From Auraticoccus cholistanensis (GTDB lineage Bacteria > Actinomycetota > Actinomycetes > Propionibacteriales > Propionibacteriaceae): DNA of 64,000 nucleotides. Shown here one piece after another: positions 61,020-64,000 of this stretch (positions are counted from its first letter, which is position 1; the number at the start of each line of letters is the position of its first letter). The notes under the pieces are model-generated. The model did no database searches and was not told where the DNA came from. It saw only the letters and a program-made list of their open reading frames with translations. A program made the position numbers and the translations under genes. Location: NCBI RefSeq assembly GCF_009742705.1, contig NZ_WPCU01000002.1, forward strand, positions 50,568-114,567, read 5' to 3'.

Positions 61020-61586
61020 ATGGTTGCCGCTGAGGCCGCGCGTCGGACGTACCTGCTCATCGACGGGGAGAACATCGACGCCACCCTCGGCGGCTCCATC
61101 CTGCGGCGGCGTCCGCAGCCCCACGAGCGGCCCCGCTGGGAGCGGCTGCTGGCCTTCGTGCAGGAGGCCTGGGCCCAGCCGGTCAAGGGCCTGTTCTTCC
61201 TCAACGTGGCCGGCGACCTGCCGATGCCGTTCGTGCAGGCGCTGACCGCCATCGGCTTCACGCCGGTGCCGCTGACCGGCTCGCCGGACGAGAAGGTCGT
61301 CGACATCGCCATCCAGCGGACCCTGGAGGAGATTGCCTCCCGGGACGCCGACGTGGTGCTGACCAGCAACGACGGCGACTTCCTGCCCCAGATGGAGGCC
61401 CTGGTCGGCACCCGCCGGACGGCGGTCATCGGCTTCAACGAGTTCCGCAACGTCGGGTTCACCGCGCTGGGGGAGCGCGGGCTGCAGTTCTTCGACATGG
61501 AGTACGACGTCAAGGCCTTCAACGAGCGGCTGCCTCGGCTGCGGATCATCCCCATCGACGAGTTCGACCCGGCCGACTTCCTCTGA
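61020..61586 (+). CDS. NYN domain PIN-like ribonuclease (LabA/DUF88 family)
   Basis: 188 aa. Starts TYLLIDGENIDATLGGSIL, with the first acidic residue of the NYN active site; DEKVVDIAIQRTLEEI supplies further acidic residues and VVLTSNDGDFLPQMEALVG the conserved SxDGDF block near the end. NYN proteins are metal-dependent RNases with PIN-like folds. ATG 61020, leaderless promoter box upstream. Converges on the FUSC gene; the 38-bp gap carries a hairpin. Confidence 0.87.
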   Translation: MVAAEAARRTYLLIDGENIDATLGGSILRRRPQPHERPRWERLLAFVQEAWAQPVKGLFFLNVAGDLPMPFVQALTAIGFTPVPLTGSPDEKVVDIAIQRTLEEIASRDADVVLTSNDGDFLPQMEALVGTRRTAVIGFNEFRNVGFTALGERGLQFFDMEYDVKAFNERLPRLRIIPIDEFDPADFL

Positions 61587-61595
61587 GCCGTCCGG

Positions 61596-61622
61596 CCGCC
61601 CGGCGGCGGCCCGGCCGGGCGG
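61596..61622. terminator. Hairpin between convergent NYN and FUSC genes
   Basis: 8-bp stem CCGCCCGG / CCGGGCGG with 11-nt loop. Alternative pairings exist because the region is a chain of GGCC repeats. Confidence 0.45.
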
Positions 61623-61624
61623 AC

Positions 61625-62647
61625 TCAGCCGGGCTGCGCGCTGCGGTCGCGCACCCAGACCACGGCGGCCAGACCGACGACCACGCCCAGCAGGGTCTGG
61701 ACCAGCCGGTCGCCGACGAGCTCGCCCACCGGGTGCGGGACCGCGAGCTGGCCCATCAGCAGCGCCAGCGGCGTGATGACCACCAGCGCCGCGGCGTAGT
61801 TGCGTCCCACCAGCAGCTCGGCCACGCCCTGCAGCACGGCGGCCAGCAGCACCACCGCCAGCACGGGCAGCGGGAGGCTCAGCAGGGCGGCGGCCAGCAC
61901 CAGGCCGAGCACCGTCCCCACCGCGCGCTGCACCCCGCGGGCCAGCTGGGTGTGCACCGTCGCCGCGGACATCGGCACCACGGCGGCGACCATCGCCCAG
62001 TACGGGTGACCCGTGCCGGAGGCGGTGGCCAGCGCCCCGGCCAGCGCGACGGCACCGGCGCAGCGGGCGGCCCGCACGCCCGGCCTCCCGGCGGTCGGCA
62101 CCGGCGGTGGCGGGGTGCGGGGAGCCGCCGGCAGCAGCCGCTGCTCGAGCGCCCCCAGCAGCACCGCCCACGCGGCCGTCGCGACGCCGACGACCGCCGC
62201 GGCGACCAGCCCGGCCGGTGCCGCGGGCACCGAGGCGCACGCCGACACCGCGAAGACCGGGAACAGCGCGCCCGGTGGTCGCCAGCCCTGCCGGTCCGAC
62301 AGCAGCGCCGCCGCACCGGCGACCGCTGCGGCCACCGGCACCGACAGCCAGCCGCGGTGCGGGCTCAGCGCGACCGCGGTGCCGACGACGACCAGGGTGC
62401 TGAGCAGCGCACCGTGCCGCAGCTGCACCCGCCAGCGGCCCGGGAGAGGCAGCCGTCCGCCGTAGAGGGAGGCGAAGGCGCCGAAGGTCGCGTACAGACC
62501 CCACTCCAGCCGTCCGGCCGCGGCCAGCACCAGCAGCGGCACGAGCATGGTCAGCGCGGCCCGGACCGCCACCCGCGAGGAGCCCTCCGCCGGGTGCCGG
62601 CGCACCGTCTCCCGCACCACGACCCGCAGGTGTTCCCAGGCTCCCAT
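61625..62647 (-). CDS. FUSC family membrane protein (aromatic acid exporter type)
   Basis: 340 aa from ATG 62647. Two blocks of hydrophobic helices: VAVRAALTMLVPLLVLAAAGR to VAAAVAGAAALL, and TGHPYWAMVAAVVPMSAATVHTQLARGVQRAVGTVLGLVLAAALL with the FUSC-like HTQLARGVQR motif, then GVVVGLAAVVWVRDRS at the end. FUSC (YccS/AaeB) proteins are linked to efflux of aromatic acids. A longer frame to 62761 is not needed. CAGACT on the minus strand 7 nt before the ATG is a weak leaderless match. Confidence 0.82.
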   Translation of the reverse strand: MGAWEHLRVVVRETVRRHPAEGSSRVAVRAALTMLVPLLVLAAAGRLEWGLYATFGAFASLYGGRLPLPGRWRVQLRHGALLSTLVVVGTAVALSPHRGWLSVPVAAAVAGAAALLSDRQGWRPPGALFPVFAVSACASVPAAPAGLVAAAVVGVATAAWAVLLGALEQRLLPAAPRTPPPPVPTAGRPGVRAARCAGAVALAGALATASGTGHPYWAMVAAVVPMSAATVHTQLARGVQRAVGTVLGLVLAAALLSLPLPVLAVVLLAAVLQGVAELLVGRNYAAALVVITPLALLMGQLAVPHPVGELVGDRLVQTLLGVVVGLAAVVWVRDRSAQPG

Positions 62648-62681
62648 GCCCGCCAGTCTGGCCCACCGGCACCACGCTTCT

Positions 62682-62693
62682 TGAAACGATTCA
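62682..62693. promoter_or_regulatory. LacI-type operator (TGAAACGATTCA) before the sugar porter
   Basis: TGAAACGATTCA matches the actinobacterial LacI-family consensus TGAAACGTTTCA in 11 of 12 bases. It lies about 8 bp upstream of TAGGGT (62702-62707), the probable -10. Confidence 0.65.
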
Positions 62694-62745
62694 CGGCAGG
62701 TTAGGGTGTTCGGCGGCCCGCGCGGGCCCACGGAGGAGGAGAGTC

Positions 62746-64000
62746 GTGACGACGACAGCACGGACCACGGGGTGGAAGGCCACCGTCGCGGTCTCCATGT
62801 CGAACTACATCGAGGCCGGGTCGATCATCGCGATCGCCACCAGCCTGGGCCTGTGGCAGGCCGAGTTCGGTCTCACCGACAGCGCGGTCGGCCTGCTGGC
62901 CGCCGTCAGCGCGAACGCGTTCGGCGCGGCGGCGGGTGCGGCCATCGGCGGGCCGCTCTGCGACCGGCTGGGCCGCAAGTTCATCTACACCTACGACCTC
63001 GTGCTGTACATGGTCGGGGTGCTGCTGGCCGTCTTCGCCGCCAGCTTCTCGATGCTGCTGGTCGCCTTCGTGCTGACCGGCATCGCCGTGGGCGCCGGCG
63101 TCACCGCCTCCTGGACCTACATCGCCGAGGAGGCGCCGGACCACCAGCGCGCCGCCCACGTCGGGACGGCCCAGCTGGCCTGGTCGGTGGGCCCGATGAT
63201 CGGGTTCCTGCTGGCCGCGGCGTTGGAGCCGCTGGGCCTGACCGGCAGCCGCATCATCTTCGCCCACCTCTTCGTCGTCGCCTTCATCACCTGGTGGGTG
63301 CGCCGCGGCCTGGCGGAGTCCCGCCGGTGGACCGAGTCCCGCGACGCCGTCGACCGGCCGTCCTTCCTCACCGGTCTGGGCGAGCTGTTCACCCGGCGGG
63401 TGAACCTGCTCGCGCTGCTGTTCCTGGTCGGGGTCTACGGGCTGTGGAACACCGTGGCGGGCCAGGCCGGCATCTTCCAGCCGCGGGTCTACGAGGCCGC
63501 CGGGCTGGAGGACGCCCGCTCGCAGTACCTGCTGCAGGTGCTGGTCTGGGGCTGCACGGTGGCCGGCACCTACTTCGGCTTCATGCGCCTGGGCGACCGG
63601 GTCAGCCGCCGCTGGCTGTACTTCGTCGGCGCGCTGGCGGGGATCCTCGCCTGGGTGGTGCTGATCTTCGGCCCCGCCGGCTGGTTCTCCCTCGTCTTCT
63701 TCGCCGTCGTCTGGGGTCTGGCTTCCGGCATCGGCGCGCAGGCCTTCTACGGGCTGTGGACCGCCGAGCTCTTCGCCACCCGCTACCGGGCCAGCGCGCA
63801 GGGCGTGCTGTTCCTGACCGCCCGGGTGATGGTCGGCGTGCTGAGCCTGTGGTTCCCGGTGCTGCTCGGCGCCGTCGGCCTGCACGTCGTCGGGGTGCTC
63901 ATCCTGGCGCTGCTGGTCGGCGCGCTGCTGATCGGCACCATCGGCGCCCCCGAGACCCGGGGCAAGAGCCTGGAGCAGATCGAGATCGAGCGCTACGGCG
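62746..64000 (+). CDS. MFS sugar porter, 3' end cut by window edge
   Basis: Major facilitator sugar:H+ symporter-like protein; 418 codons visible, almost complete. Signatures: GGPLCDRLGRKFIYTYDL between helices 2 and 3, FGFMRLGDRVSRRWL in loop 8-9, and ETRGKSLEQIEIERYG at the end, the classic sugar-porter tail. GTG 62746 follows GGAGGAGGAG by a few bases. The LacI-type operator and -10 box upstream indicate sugar-inducible repression. The likely regulator is not among genes seen here unless the 27.5-kb LacI acts, but its operator differs. Confidence 0.9.
   Translation, partial: MTTTARTTGWKATVAVSMSNYIEAGSIIAIATSLGLWQAEFGLTDSAVGLLAAVSANAFGAAAGAAIGGPLCDRLGRKFIYTYDLVLYMVGVLLAVFAASFSMLLVAFVLTGIAVGAGVTASWTYIAEEAPDHQRAAHVGTAQLAWSVGPMIGFLLAAALEPLGLTGSRIIFAHLFVVAFITWWVRRGLAESRRWTESRDAVDRPSFLTGLGELFTRRVNLLALLFLVGVYGLWNTVAGQAGIFQPRVYEAAGLEDARSQYLLQVLVWGCTVAGTYFGFMRLGDRVSRRWLYFVGALAGILAWVVLIFGPAGWFSLVFFAVVWGLASGIGAQAFYGLWTAELFATRYRASAQGVLFLTARVMVGVLSLWFPVLLGAVGLHVVGVLILALLVGALLIGTIGAPETRGKSLEQIEIERYG

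Overview
The window is very GC-rich, densely packed, single-chromosome-type DNA from an actinobacterium. Three things point there: the pcnA - DUF6049 - murJ(pseudokinase) gene order, the single-chain CydDC exporter, and heavy GTG start usage with TANNNT boxes 6-8 nt before start codons (leaderless transcription). Content resembles soil or plant-associated Propionibacteriales, but the genus cannot be fixed from the sequence. I see no rRNA or tRNA genes, CRISPR arrays, insertion sequences or prophage. Both edges cut genes: murJ on the left and an MFS sugar porter on the right.

Layout. 0-6.4 kb: lipid II flippase MurJ fused to a pseudokinase, a DUF6049 membrane-anchored protein, and divergent CCA-adding enzyme; in actinobacteria this block usually lies near the chromosome origin. 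6.7-9.3 kb: GH78 alpha-L-rhamnosidase and a small thiamine-binding-type protein. 9.3-10.6 kb: BlaI/M56 regulator-protease pair. 10.7-15 kb: a sugar operon (ketose 3-epimerase, ribokinase-type kinase, KDPG aldolase, shikimate-dehydrogenase-like protein) with convergent fucose-mutarotase-like gene and a decayed GNAT gene. 15-21.3 kb: cytochrome bd oxidase cydA-cydB-cydDC, then HU. 21.4-26.7 kb: MFS exporter, AbgT transporter plus M20 amidohydrolase, and small membrane proteins.

26.8-36.7 kb is the most accessory-looking part: ThuA and LacI divergent from Gfo/Idh - DUF993 - sugar-phosphate isomerase (translationally coupled), then an RpiR regulator, a Tat-exported TIM-barrel protein with an inserted LamG-like domain, a SIS isomerase and a BadF-type kinase. 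This looks like a dedicated catabolic route for an unusual, possibly oxidised, sugar. A near-identical candidate operator recurs 20 kb away before a Gfo/Idh-PmoA fusion gene (48.8 kb), which suggests one LacI regulon.

36.7-48.7 kb: flavin monooxygenase, PhoD phosphatase with a discoidin-type partner, SDR, pectate lyase, a MacB/FtsX-type ABC transporter and hypotheticals. 50.8-56 kb: a lipoprotein of the PQQ-dependent sugar dehydrogenase fold, a solitary lycopene-cyclase-like flavoprotein, and a NarL-type two-component system. 56.2-64 kb: FAD/Fe-S D-lactate-dehydrogenase-like protein, alanine dehydrogenase, small heat-shock gene under a perfect CIRCE element, NYN nuclease, FUSC membrane protein and the partial sugar porter behind a LacI-type operator.

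Plant-polymer genes (rhamnosidase, pectate lyase, sugar regulators and kinases) dominate the accessory content, consistent with a saprophyte feeding on pectin-type polysaccharides.
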